Shown: piece after piece, positions 26,401 through 41,400 of the stretch
How the letters are laid out: every line of letters begins with the position of its first letter
Numbering within the stretch: position 1 is the stretch's first letter
Assembly (NCBI GenBank): GCA_025267735.1
Contig: CM046297.1
Coordinates: forward strand, 22,470,011 to 22,534,010
Length of the DNA stretch: 64,000 nt
From: Mactra quadrangularis
Taxonomy: Eukaryota > Mollusca > Bivalvia > Venerida > Mactridae
Direction: 5' to 3'
Position numbers and translations under genes: made by a program
The notes under the pieces: generated by a model
What the model was told of the DNA's origin: nothing
Database searches by the model: none
What the model saw: the letters and a program-made list of their open reading frames with translations, nothing else

Positions 26401-29400
26401 ATGTTTACTGACTTTAACTTCATTACTTGAACAACTGAAATATATACTTTTATTATAACATGATGAACATTTTCCCTTTTTATTATAACATGATGAACAT
26501 TTTCCCTTTTTATTATAACATGATGAACATTTTCCCTTTTTATTATAACATGATGAACATTTTCCCTTTTTATTATAACATGATGAACATTTTCCCTTTT
26601 TATTATAACATGATGAACATTTTCCCTTTTTATTATAACATGATGAACATTTTCCTTTTTTATTATAACATGATGAACATTTTCCCTTTTTATTATAACA
26701 TGATGAACATTTTCCCTTTTTATTATAACATGATGAACATTTTCCCTAAATAAAAAGGAATTTTCTTTTTGGTTGGCTTTATGTATTTAATTTTTCCTGC
26801 GTACATCTGTAAAGATCATATTGTGGGTTGAACGAAACACAATTGCAATTCCCTTTATTTTCATATGGAGTAACAATAGTGTTTCTTTCAGCCCTCGATT
26901 ATGTTATAATTAACGATTAATATGTAATAGACATGGATCTGATGGCAATTATCAATCTGCTTAAATGAAAAATGATCTGAGAGTTTAAGCTTGAAGGCTT
27001 CATTCAGATATTGCCACCAGGCCCTCTTTTGCAGTGTATTAACTTTTATAATAAACTTAATTATCAAAGATAAATTTTCATCTTAATCAAATGCTGTCCA
27101 AAATAGTCTTTTAATAACTTTACATTAAAATGTCTTTCTAATGTACAATGTTCATAATCAGCATATACATGATGTTATACAAAGCTGCAATGATATGATG
27201 TTGTGGCAGTTCATTCATGAAATAATAATTTCATAGCAGCATTATGCAGTGGCAAAAAAAAGGCCATTACTTTCTCATTTCATATACATGTAGCATTATT
27301 TCTACACATTGTGATATTTACTTACTTGGCAATATGTCGAAATAAAACCATGACATACAGAGGTATACATGTAGCATTATTTCTACACATTGTGATATTT
27401 ACTTATTTGGCAATATGTCGAAATAAAACCATGACATACAGAGGTAAACATGCAGCATTATTTCTACACATTGTGATATTTACTTACTTGGCAATATGTC
27501 GTGATAAAACCATGACATACAGAGGTATACAGGTAGCATTATTTCTACAATGTGTTAAAACTTTTGTCTCATCCTCATTGTTCATACTGGCACCAAACGT
27601 CGCAAGTTCTGCTCTCAATAATTCTTTCACATTTTTATTACTCAATGGCTCTACTTGTAATGTTGGCCAAGATCTGAAACATTAAATGACAAGTTATATA
27701 AATTTGATAATATATAAGAAATAGAGTTTATCTAATAAAAACACGTTTTCATGCCTTTTTTCAACAGTTATTACACAGTCACTTTTAAAATGCACTCTTT
27801 CCAGTAGATAATACTCAGAACTAGAATCTATGGGTATTCCAGCTGAATATGATTTGTTTGTACCAAATAAATATGTGCAAAACAAATTTATGTTACATAA
27901 ATTTGCTGAAAAGTATGCAACACAATCCTGTAGTCCTGTGCACTGATATTTGTGTTTCAACTTTGTTCCGCATGGATATATCCAGTACAAACAACGTATT
28001 TCTGCTGGAAAAAACCATCAGCTTGAGTTCCGAATCAAATTTATTAACCCTGAGTCACACAAAAGCCTGACTAATCTCCCATGTCATGTATTATAAAAAG
28101 ATATGATGGCTCAAAACTAATGTATATTCAAGCCCTGCCAATAAAAGATGTGATCACTTGGATTATGCTACTTCAAGTGATAGGGAATGAACTCTACTTG
28201 ATTTCATAATGTTTATTTGGACACTAACTATGTTGCAAACATTAGAAAGTAAACAGTACAGTCTTATATATAATGTCCTAATAATAATGAGCATCTATGA
28301 CCTTTATAAGAAAAGATTGACATAAAATCTTCAAGAATTTTCAAATACCTGCCATGAAACCTAAGAGATGCAAAGCGACCAACTGTGGAAAAAAAAATAT
28401 AATAAAATATAATATAAATATACAGTCTTCTGATTCAGGGGTCATGGGAAATGTTTACCTTAGTGGAACTTGGTTATAAAATAATTTCTACAACCATTCT
28501 TTGTCCTACCATTGATTCTAAATCATGTAAGGCAGTAGTCAGTTACTGATGAAAGTAAGTGCCTAGTAACTGGTCAACAATGTGTTGGTATGGTGTTAAA
28601 CTCAACAAAAAACCCAAATTAAAATATAGAACAAACCTCCAAGATTGTGGACATGTATCCTCATGTGCTGATACTATCACTCTAGCATCTACAGGTAATG
28701 GATCTAATAACCATTTTAAATGTGTCTCTGCATGCTGTAATAATAATATCATGATGTAGTGTGCATAAAGTTTGACCCCGACCTGACCTTTATGTAAGAA
28801 TATTCATTACATTGAATACAAAGGCTATATTATATTAAGGCTCCATTACACCGTAGCAGTGAGGATTATGTGTTGAAATTCAACACATAAACATACTTAC
28901 TTTATTTTGAATACGTTACTTGCCGAAATGTAGAATAGGCGTGGTACTGATTTTTGTGGGGATATGTGTAGATAATTATTAGATGCAAATGTGAAAGATC
29001 AGATTGGGGTCAAACTTAATGCACAATAAAAATAATATACACAGTACCATTTATAAATACCAGTCTATGAAATTAGTGGGTGTCTGGTTGCCCTGGACAA
29101 CCACTTTTTAGTTCGGGCAATCAAAAATTTCTTTGGGCAACCAAAAAATCTACAAATGAGAGATGGTGCTTGCTACTAAAATGACATATTTGGGCAACCA
29201 TTTTCATATCTTAATTTCATAGACTGATAATTACCTTAACAGTTTTGCTAATGTTGGCTTTTTTTAAATACTAACACTTGAGAAATATACATAATGTACA
29301 TATCTTTAGATACATATACATATATAACAATTACAACTGTATAAGGTTTCATAACTCATCATTCAAATGTTACAATCTATAATATCAATCATAATGACTT

Positions 29401-32400
29401 TTGTGTAAAATACATTCTGTAACTAAACTTTAATTTTAATTGTATAAACTAAACCCAGCATTTTTACAACTGTAGAGAAAATCTAGAAAATGAGCTCCTT
29501 TACGCAGTATTAATGTAGCATTTAAACTTTAAAATCAAACCAACAACATCTTTCAGTAGGCAAGAAATTTACCTACAGTTGTTCCACTCCACTCAGATGT
29601 AAATGGAAACTGTGAGGAATCACCTGCCTGAAGGTGATTTCAAAGATAAGGGGTGATCATGCAAAAATTGTAGCCCGCTTAACATGTATATAGAAGCAGA
29701 CTTTAAAAAACAGCACTTTCACTTTCAGTAGACTTGTGCACTACCCACTGAGCCAGACGGGTGGCTCTTTATAACTTATAACATACATACCTGAAATCTA
29801 TCAACAGAGTCTAAGACTAATATAACACCTCCAGTTGTTCTAGATGATATTTTCTCTAACCAACGTGGAAACTCTTCTACCAATCTTGTTGGATCACAAG
29901 TCAATGAGGGCGGTGATGTCACTTGTAATAATAACTATAATATGTAGACAGAGAATAGTTATCAATATTTTTGGTGCAAGATTCTGTATGATTTCACTGA
30001 TAGTGACTAGAAAACACAATTCCAAGAGAAGGGCAGCCAGTTTGAGGGTTAAATTCCAGGACACAGATGAATATTCTTATATATCCACCTTATTCAGTCA
30101 TGTGACACCAACTGATCAATTATCACAACCCTGATGGAGACTGTGAGATATGGTCAAAATATTGGAAAATATGTAAGTTTTCTATAATGGAATTAAACCT
30201 TCAAATTGACAATGCCAGAAGAAGAGAACAACCTGTGCAGTTGTACAGAGTAGTCATAATTTAAAATTTTATTTTCAGGACTAACAAGTAAACATGTATA
30301 CATTTTTGTGGTATGAAAAATTGACCAGTAGAGTGTAATACTTTCAATTTTCATAATAAAACCTTATTTAATGCATGTATCTTGTCTATCCCTTTTCAAC
30401 AGTTAGATACACGCTTTCAATCATTATGTCCTGGTTTGATAATTTATTGTTTAAATAACTCAAATGAGATTGATCACTAATGTGAAATACAAATTTATAA
30501 TAACTAAGACACAACATGCATTACTATTCTATAGATTTATTATAAACTGACCAGTGGACATAAGATATTGAAGTAGCTTACTAAGCATGCATAAATTTAA
30601 AGCTAGGCGTTACAGTGATTTGTACTCAGGCAGGTATTTAAACCAATAACCTGTTGAGTTTACATAATGAATTTGTTTCTTTTTAACTTGGAGTAGTCTG
30701 TAGTTTATTTAAGGGAGAATCACTCAGATTTATGTACAAAATGTAAAGCCAGTTCAGACTAAAACAATTTAGAAGCTACATGTAAACAGTTACAAAACTG
30801 GTGGCAAAAGGCTCTTCCAGTTTCACATTTAGCAATGTAAAGGTTAAACAAATTGTTTAGGGGACCATATTGAAAATAGGTTTAATTAAGTGATCCACAA
30901 TAAGTTTTACTGTCATTTATTATTATGGTTGAAAACATATTCGATCTAGATTATAAACTAACCTGAGCTGTAATTCTACGTATCATGACAACAGGGTCTG
31001 CACATATAGAATTATCTGTACCAACAAAATGATACAATACAAGACTACCTGGTGATTTCTCAATCTGTAACTGTATCCTGTATATACAAGAGTAAACAAG
31101 AAATTTAATGTGGAAACCAAACATTACAAAGGGAAATAATCCATAATAAAAGCAGGTAGAGTTGAGGTTACTTTCTAATTCTGTTCATCACATGGTATGT
31201 TATCATTGTATGAAGTTTCATAAAGATCTGACAATAAATGGCAGAAATATAATAAATGGCAGGAATGTACGGTAAAGAAAAAACTTTAACCTAATTGTTA
31301 ACGACACTGGACGCCAGCCCAATCGCCCGCCCATGTTTGGCCAAACTATTGGCCAAATTTTTTCATTGAAAACTCCGGCTAACAAAACATACAATAATAT
31401 AATAGATATGTTAAATCATACATTGTATTTACTGTTGCATGAACTGTTAAAGCTGAAATGGTACTGCTGAATGCTGGGTCACAATACAAAAAACGCTCTG
31501 ATAGCCTAGTGGGAGAGAGTTCTCTTCAGGTATGGGAGGTCACAAGTTCGATACCCTGGCTGATCATACAAAAGCCAATAAAAATATGGTACTAGCAGCT
31601 CCCTAGCTTTAAGTTCAGCGCTATAGAGGATAGAGCTAGGAAGAATAATCCAGTCAGGTAAGTATCAGTTTGTTTGAGTGTCTAAAGAATTGAGTTCCTA
31701 CCCTTCCATATGACTACTAAACATGCTATAGCCTCCGTCAAAACTGAAACAGCTCAATAATTGACAACCTTCATTTGCAAGTTTCATTTATCACAACTAT
31801 GGTAGTTGTTTAGCTTAATTTCCCAGGTCAATCTTGTTACACAGTTCTTGAAATTATATATTATCAGTTTGGAAATTCTGCATTTTAGCTATAATTGTAC
31901 ACACAATCTGAACCCGCATGCTTCTAATAACTTATTTGCCATTTTAATGCAGTATAAAACACTGATCAATTCCACTCACATCACATAAAACTCTGGAACA
32001 AGTAGAATTCTGTTGGCACTTCCAAAGCAATCAATTGGTGTTATATATGTGCTAATAATTGGAATTTTTATTCAAGGGCGTCCTAAAACACTTACCATTT
32101 ACATAATAACAATGGTCTAAGAGGGGCATGGTCTAAAACACTTACCATTTACATAATAACAATGGTCTAAGAGGGGCATGGTCTAAAACACTTACCATTT
32201 ACATAATAACAATGATCTACCAGATCCAGCAGGACTCAATATAAGTAAAGGAGGTAATGGACCAGCTGATAATACATGAGCATTCAATCTTTCATAATGC
32301 TGAAATGATATATATATCAAATACAGTACCCACCATAAGTTTGGAGACATTTTTAGATTGTAGCCTACTGAATAGTATTTATCTAAAATTTGGTTACTGT

Positions 32401-35400
32401 TTATTTTGAAATGCTTTGTTGTTTTGCATACTTTTTGGGTCATTATTATAATTATAACTGAGACTACAAAAAGCACAAAAGCTATGTTATGGAATATAAC
32501 TACAATAGACATGGTTTTGGAGGCTTTAGGATTTCATATGCTGAATCTTATAAATGTGTTGCATTCATGAAATTTGTTTTCATTTTATCACTAACTATAC
32601 TTAAATGTTTTAATTCAATGATTCAGCAAATATAATCACCTAGCTCAAGAATTGTAGTAAATTTCTTTTGTCTCCAAACTTTTGGTGGGTACTGTATGTA
32701 TGTATATTATAGACCGTTGTTCAAAAATTTCTGTACAAAAGTAATTTTTCATATTTTTTCTCTTTTTTTTTAAAGAAAAAAATATTGCAGATACATTTTG
32801 TTCAGTACTTTTATTTTACATTTATAATACATAAAGAAAATAACTAATGGTTAATGTTAAACTGTATACTAGTTGTCACTTTTAACTACATGTAAAGTAT
32901 ATCAAGCATCAAACTTTAATACATGGAAAGAAACTTTTGAACTGGTGTTTTAGATATAAGAATTACTTAATCCAACAATTTTAGTTAAGGTGCCACTACT
33001 ATTATCAAAATGGTTCAAACACAGGCTAGTCTATCTGGCCATTTAAAATAAAATGTCCAAGTTCAATAAACATCAAATTTTGTTGTTTTTATTTTGGCCA
33101 TATGCCATACTAGTAGACACCATGGACAGCGTGGCCAAGTGGTTACAACATTGGACTGGTAATCACTGGAAACACATCTCGGTGTTGGTTCGAATTGCCT
33201 AATTTAATTACTTTGTACTTAATACTTGAAAATTGCATGTTTTACAATAACCAAGGGAATCTTTCTAGCAGAACTATACTGTACTTACTTTTTCAAATCC
33301 TAATTCACAGCTTGATTTAACAGCATAATTAAAAGCTTCCATTTGTTCATAGTTACAATTAGAATCAAATACACCTTCAACATGACTATCTAAGGTATCA
33401 TCATCAGGTAAAGTATATTCTGTATCATCTGTAGATTTCTTTCTATCTAAACCTAACTCCTGTAACAACACAACAAAACAGAATACATCATTAACTTCGT
33501 CCATTTTCATAGTAAAATATGTCAAAATCTAACTTATGTAACAATACAACAGAGCATTCATTTATTTCTGACTTCACAATTTTCATTATAAAATACGCCT
33601 AAACCTAACTCCAACAGAACAGAACATCATACAGAGCTCAACATTACTTTCTAAAATAGTTTACGAAGTTGGATAACCAGCTATATTTTTACATACCAAA
33701 ACCAAATGTTAACTAACAGTACTTAACTAGTTGCCCTAACCCAAATATAAGTGGAGTGGGGCAATAAGACAACCTTTAATGTTGAGCACCGAACATTTCA
33801 TTTATTTCATCACAGTTTTCAGAGTAAAAATCAGTGATTGAAACCCGATCTAAAATTCTCGGCTCGCACAGTCACCTTTTGCATTTTTGCACACTTTCTC
33901 AGTACTAGAATATATTGATGACATCAGCACACTTTCACAGCAATTTTGTAACCATTCATAGTAACATATGCAATAAAGTAGTACATAGCAATATATAGCA
34001 AAAAGAGAGGTATTATGTTTTGAGAGAGCCTGATCATGTATACCCCTTAGTAAATTTACCATAATTAAAAGCTTATTCATATAACATTGTTTGACTCATC
34101 TGTTGATAAACTAATTAATGTTGATTTTGAAATTTGCTCTGATGACATTTTGTTACATGATTTTACACATGCCATTTTGTTTTTGTGCCAGTACAAGGGC
34201 TGGTCCTTGGCAAAACACAGATTCTTAATTACATCCATCATATTTGTAGCAATCAATTAACAAGAGCAGTCCAATTTTATTGATTGTTAAAAAACATTTG
34301 GTTATTTTACGCCAAATTGAATGAACTTTCTCCCATCTTAATTCACACTGAATAAATTTGCCTTTATTTGAAACACATTTGTAGGCATTTGACAGACAAC
34401 TCTGGATCCCAATGAGCAGGGTCCTAGATTCATTCTTGGGCTATACATGATGGACAATTTTTTCATTTATTTTTGGCATTTAAAATTGTATTTATATCTA
34501 GAATTTGTGAATAAACCATTTACTAATAACAATCATTAGAATTTGCATTGATCAAATGTGTTAAACAAGCACAGCATTGAGCAAAATAAAATCAATTTGG
34601 AGTTTTTTCCATTTTTGCCGTTTTTTTCCAGTTTTTGCCGGTTTTTACCAGTTTTTGCCAGCGGAAAGGAAAAAACTCATTTTTGCCGGCAAAAACCCAA
34701 CCCTGTTTTACGGTGTCCAGCTCACCTAACCTAGCTTTCCTGGACCCTTGTCTATAACAAGTACTCACCTACTCTTCCACAAGGTCATATGTACCTTATT
34801 AATGGAAGAAAATTGATGTAATTGTCAAATTTTCAAGGAAGGATATAACCTCCCCATGGGATTCGAACCCGTACCTCTTTGAGACACTAGATTCAAAATC
34901 CTGGTGCACTACAAACTGAGCTACAAACTAGGACCAGAGTAGTCCAAGGACTGTGCACTCAACTTCTAAACTCTACTTACTATACTAAGAATTTTCTCAA
35001 TTTCAAGGTATGCTAACTCCGCCCCTTTGGTTGCCGTAGGATACCCATCTATAATTTTGGCACTACCGCTGTCACGTATCTGATTGCGCAATTCTCTTGC
35101 TTCCAAATTAGATTTTGTTCTGAAAGTGAAAATACAACACTAAAAACATATTAAAGTTTCACTAAAACTATAAAGATCAACTAGGAGAGCGCAAAATCAT
35201 ACAAGTTTTGATAATTTTTAGCACTACCATAGGAGTACAGCTAATTTTGTTGAGCCTGAAATTCAGCAACAGATGTTCCACTCCTCCCAGATGTAAAAGG
35301 GTACTGTAAGGGATCACCAGTCTGAAGGGGATTTCAATGATCAGAGGTTACAGCACAAACTTGTAAAGTTAACTGAACATGTATATGAGACTTAAAATCA

Positions 35401-38400
35401 CACTTAGATTTAACACTATTTACTAACAAGAATAATATATTGCTGTATGACTCCTTTATGTAAAAAATTGTTAATAATCCAAATTCACCATTGCCTGTAC
35501 CAAGCCAGACTGAGAAAGAGTGAGTGAGATCATTCTTTATACCTGATGTAGAACAGCAAGAGAATGATTTGTAATGACCATTATCTCCTTGGCTCATAAC
35601 TTCTAATCAAGTTCTAGCTGGGGTCCAGTCATAGTGCATCCTTAGGAGCTTACAGCCCTAAGTAAAAAAAATTAAACTGGAAACTCAACAATGTCTATAA
35701 TACACCTAAAAAGACTTTATTTTTAGTGGTCAATACAATTTTTAGGTTATTTTACAGTGGCACTAAACCTAGCTTTCCTGGATGCTTGTCTATAACCAGT
35801 ACTCACCTACCCTTCCACAAAGCCACAAACTTCTCCATATACCTTATTGATGGAGGGAATCAAAATTATCGTCAAATTTTCATAAAAGGGTATAACTGGC
35901 ACAGGTATAATTTGAACCTGTACACCCTTTGGAAAAGCTACAGTGTATAATCGAAATCCCAGAAATCCCAATGCCCTACCAACTGAGCTACTCACTCAGG
36001 TCCCTAAAAAAGACATTGATGTTACACACCCCTATAAAACTATAGTAGACTTACCCTCTGATTTCTCTAAAACAAAACACAGCTGTTTTATTACCAGGAT
36101 GATCTAGATGTCCACTTTTATATTCTAAACTAGTAAACCTGCAAAATATTACATAATACTTGTACATCAAAAACTGGCAGAGAATAAAGTATAACTCTAC
36201 TTAGTGACAGTGCTCTAAACTATACAATGTGCTCTTGTAAACAAAATCAGTAAAGCTTAAAATTGTGACTTTTGATTGTAGCAACAAATTGTACAGGGAT
36301 TAACATCTGTCCTAAATGATGTTGTGGATTTTGTCTTCGACTAGAAGCACAGACAAACAGACAGTTAATGTGAATCTAGCGTACAACCCCTTCTTTTGTT
36401 TCCAGTTGAAGTGCATGTCCCTTTCTAAGGAATCAACATACATGTACTTTGTATTAAGTGAGAAATAAACATTAACTGACATACCTGTTTGTATTATCAC
36501 CAAGAAATGCTAGAAATATTGAAGCTATGTCTGTATGATGTTTTCTTGTTCTTAGTTGAATATCCTAAATAAAATATTATATACAGTATAAAATATTTTA
36601 ACAGGTGAACTTTTAAATATTGGTAAGTTTGAAAAAAAGATCAAATCACATATATACATAAAAAATTCTAAAAACCTTTAAGTAAGACACAAAATGCTTA
36701 GATCAGCGTTTTTATGCTGAGGGTTTTAAAATTTATATTTGGCCCCAAATCTTTTAATGAACTCTTGACTGAGTCCACCAAATTGGCCTTTGCTTCATGG
36801 TCTTTTAGAGTAAGAGTGATCCCATGGTCCATAGAATTTTTACAGCTGCCATTACAAATTCAATGAAAATCACATAATTAATAAGGAGCTTTATGTGTAG
36901 ATAAAAAACAGAGTAGTTATTCATTAAAAATTTGGTTTTTTAGACATTTTTTTCACAGGTTTATTGTGTATCTAATTTAGGAACATCTTATACTTAATCA
37001 CTACAATTGGCTGCATTATTACAAAAGGTTTTCGGTCAAGAAAACTTACATTTGGTCTTGTAAAAATATTCCATTTTGTTGGACTGAATGTCCAGTAATA
37101 ATGATAGTTTGTTGTGAAGATTAGGCCCCTTGAAATTGTTGGTGACATTTATAACTTCTTGGGTTTACAGGAAACAACAGTAACTGTTTTTGTTTTTATT
37201 GCAAAAGAAGGAACGAACACCTTCTTCCTACGCACTGGAACATCAACATAACTGACTAATTTTAATAAGGGTATGACCGGCCATAGCTTGAAATAGAATC
37301 TGAGTCCCTAGATTTAAAGTCAAGAGAGCTATCAAATCAACACAACACTGTAACAATATATAATGCCATCCAAAATTACCCTTACACTTTAAAAAAACTG
37401 TTTTTTTATAAGCACAATTAAATCCAGTCTCCGTAAACAGATATCCTGTAGAGCGTTGTCGTACAGGATCTCTACTTTCTCCGTGGAAGGTCACGTCGAG
37501 ATGAACTTTGTTTCGACCAATCAATGCGTAGCTTTCATCTAGACGAAAACACTATTAATCGCATTTTGAAATCGTAATTTCTATATTTTGAAGTTTTGCG
37601 TGCTAATTTAACAGCGGTATTATTCACAGTCTGCGATTGGGCGCCTCATTTCAAATTGCGTGACATAGACGATGTAAGTAAGTCACATATCATAACAATT
37701 TCGTCATGAATATTATGATGAGAAAAGGTTGCCTGAACGTGACCTTCGTTTGAAAAAGGCCAGATCTAAATTAGCGAGTATGCGAACGGAAAATTTTAGA
37801 TCGGGTTTTAATCAGCAGGTGAATTAAATCTTACTTTGAATGTATATATGCATTGGTAAAGTTACATGTGTAATAGACTTAAACATTTGAATGATCAGTA
37901 ATGATACTTCATACAACTGAAATTGTTATACATGTACATGTATCTGAGTATATGTTTTTAATCTATCAAGTATTGATAAAAAACTTAAATACAAAGCATA
38001 CACTTACAAAAGAGTAAAGGTAATTATGGATGACACTGTATAATGTACAATAATAATGAAGGCTGTCAAAAATAGGAATTAATTACCATAAGGATAAGTG
38101 AACTCTAAGTCCAGTATAGTTCCTCTGAACTATATTCACTAACCATGGGATACAATAATAATACAGACAGAGCAAACATTAATGTACGCTCCCCTCGCAG
38201 CTCAGTGAATACATTACATTCACCTGCTGCCTTAAAACGTGTCGATTTATGATATTGACCTTTACTATGAACCTTTGAACGTCCAATGAAAGCTTACCAA
38301 ATTTCAATTTAGCTGAAAAACTTTATACGCATTTTCATGAGTTGAACGGGTAAACAACGCCTTATATGGTATGATCATACTAGTGACGAATGCAACCTCG

Positions 38401-41400
38401 TATGACGTCATATATAGCGTGGGTATACTTTGTATTTAAGTTCAATAAGTTGCTCTATGTTTACAGTTAAAAGATCAGAGATACACATTTAAAAAGATCA
38501 ATGTTTACTTTCATAGCTTGAAATAGAATCTGAGTCCCTAGATTTAAAGTCAAGAGAGCTATCAAATCAACACAACACTGTAACAATATATAATGCCATC
38601 CAAAATTACCCTTACACTTTAAAAAAACTGTTTTTTTATAAGCACAATTAAATCCAGTCTCCGTAAACAGATATCCTGTAGAGCGTTGTCGTACAGGATC
38701 TCTACTTTCTCCATGGAAGGTCACGTCGAGATGAACTTTGTTTCGACCAATCAATGTGTAGCTTTCATCTAGACGAAAACACTATTAATCGCATTTTGAA
38801 ATCGTAATTTCTATATTTTGAAGTTTTGCGTGCTAATTTAACAGCGGTAATATTCACAGTCTGCGATTGGGCGCCTCATTTCAAATTGCGTGACGTAGAC
38901 GATGTAAGTAAGTCACATATCATAACAATTTCGTCATGAATATTATGATGAGAAAAGGTTGCCTGAACGTGACCTTCGTTTGAAAAAGGCCAGATCTAAA
39001 TTAGCGAGTATGCGAACGGAAAATTTTAGATCGGGTTTTAATCAGCAGGTGAATTAAATCTTACTTTGAATGTATATATGCATTGGTAAAGTTACATGTG
39101 TAATAGACTTAAACATTTGAATGATCAGTAATGATACTTCATACAACTGAAATTGTTATACATGTACATGTATCTGAGTATATGTTTTTAATCTATCAAG
39201 TATTGATAAAAAACTTAAATACAAAGCATACACTTACAAAAGAGTAAAGGTAATTATGGATGACACTGTATAATGTACAATAATAATGAAGGCTGTCAAA
39301 AATAGGAATTAATTACCATAAGGATAAGTGAACTCTAAGTCCAGTATAGTTCCTCTGAACTATATTCACTAACCATGGGATACAATAATAATACAGACAG
39401 AGCAAACATTAATGTACGCTCCCCTCGCAGCTCAGTGAATACATTACATTCACCTGCTGCCTTAAAACGTGTCGATTTATGATATTGACCTTTACTATGA
39501 ACCTTTGAACGTCCAATGAAAGCTTACCAAATTTCAATTTAGCTGAAAAACTTTATACGCATTTTCATAGGTTGAACGGGTAAACAACGCCTTATATGGT
39601 ATGATCATACTAGTGACGAATGCAACCTCGTATGACGTCATATATAGCGTGGGTATACTTTGTATTTAAGTTCAATAAGTTGCTCTATGTTTACAGTTAA
39701 AAGATCAGAGATACACATTTAAAAAGATCAATATTTACTTTCATTTTTGTTAATTTTTCATTATCTAACTAATGCAAAACTGTCAAACATCTTTGCATTT
39801 CGACATTTAGAAATTACAGGCGTGAGAATTTTTTTTTAAAACCACGTGTGACAGTCATGCAATTTAAATGTTTATGTGACTCTGTCTAAAAATAGAAATA
39901 TCAGCTTGAACGTAGTATTTTAGCAGAGGTAGAAAGTGAACAAGTGAATCTTTTGTACCAATGTATTGGAGAGTACCAGATTTTCAGCAGACTGGGGTTT
40001 TAAATCTTGTTTCACAAAGGGGGTACTGGTTGGAATTTCACCACAGGTGGTTATACTCTACAAAAGTTTTAAAATGTCTATTTTCCTCCATTATTTAATA
40101 AGGTATATGGAGAATTTGCTGCCTAGAGAACGGTTGGGCAATACTTGTTATAGACAAGGGTCCAGGAAGGCTAGGTCAGGTGCACTGACTGCAGTAAAAT
40201 AATCTAAATTGTGTTAAAACAGCATTAAATCCAGTATAAAAAAAAACATGAAAAAAAAACTTAATAAACATACAACATTATCCTGTGACTCCATTTCATC
40301 ATAAAATAAATGTACAGTAACTAAACTACGACCTTCTTGTAGACACATACTACATAACTTGGGACAATATTCCTGAAATATAGAATATATTATATACATA
40401 CAGTATTTGTATACTCAGCTATACAAACACTACATACCACTTGCTATCCTCTGGTGGAGCTCAGTTTGCTGTTTCAAGAAATAAGATAGCAGACAGGTCA
40501 ATAAATCAAGTGTGTCCAAAATGGTGGAACACTCTCCAACATGACTTAAAATCCATATCAACAGAAGATATATTTTTTTTAAAATCTTAAATTTTATTCA
40601 TTCTCAAACTTTCATAAATAAACATTAAATCTAATAAACCATGACGTTTATTTGATTAAATGCGAACTCTGTGTGATTTAATGTGAAGCACGATCAAATA
40701 TGTAATTTTTTTGTGCTACATAAATGGACTAAGTATTGATGATTTGCAGAAATACCCATTTCTTATCAAATTAAGCAATTGGGACTCAGACCTAAAAAAA
40801 CACCAAAAAGTTGCATAACTTTGCAGGTGATCTTAACAGCAGAAATTTACTGCAGAAAGATAATCTTAAATTTAAAGCAAATTTCAGTCAATTCAAGGAA
40901 GAACTAAGTTTAAAATGTAAGTCTGAGAAACCATTTTACCTCAGTAGGTAGCACGCAAGTCTACATCAGTTTCAAGTCACTTACTAGATTAGTATTGAAC
41001 TTATGCTCTGAACAAGCTAAAAGGGGCCACCCCCACCATTTACAGTAACACCTAAATGTCTCCTTATTAGGGGACACAATAAGTGTAACTTTTAAGGGAA
41101 ACAATAAATCTCAGCCTTTTGAGCAAACTCCTCACAGTGCTTACGTCACACATTGCTATTTACCACTTCCAACATGTAAATCACATGACGCTAGTAATAC
41201 TAAGTGACAAAAAATGGCGACTCCCATAAAAACATGTTTATTTTTGCAAATTATTAATCAAAACTAAATTTTTTTCATCTTTATGTCCTTTGAATATCAC
41301 GATTTACTACAAGAAGACACAATTTAAAGAAAATATTGAACTGTTAAAGAAAAGATGAAGAAAAATATTCGGCTCTCTGACACAATAAATGAGACTGGTG

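Larger units (their letters stand above)
37282..39741. repeat. 1230-bp direct tandem duplication in NPHP3 intron 6
   Basis: Copy 1 is 37282-38511, copy 2 is 38512-39741; both start catagcttgaaatagaatc and end near tttactttcat. Only a handful of substitutions were seen, so the event is recent. Each copy includes the transposon-like segment also found inverted at 47233-47627. Confidence 0.95.

Noticed and set aside
26451..26750. CRISPR-like array
   Set aside because: No unique spacers: the whole 30-bp unit repeats, and this is a eukaryotic intron.
26460..26753. 97-codon repetitive ORF ([10 protein letters not shown])
   Set aside because: Translation of the 30-bp intronic minisatellite, opposite strand to NPHP3.
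27311..27685. 124-codon plus-strand ORF
   Set aside because: Antisense shadow of NPHP3 exon 15 and its 81-bp repeats.
35738..35998. Possible tRNA gene (good A and B boxes)
   Set aside because: No closed acceptor stem, and the sequence continues into the shared SINE body.
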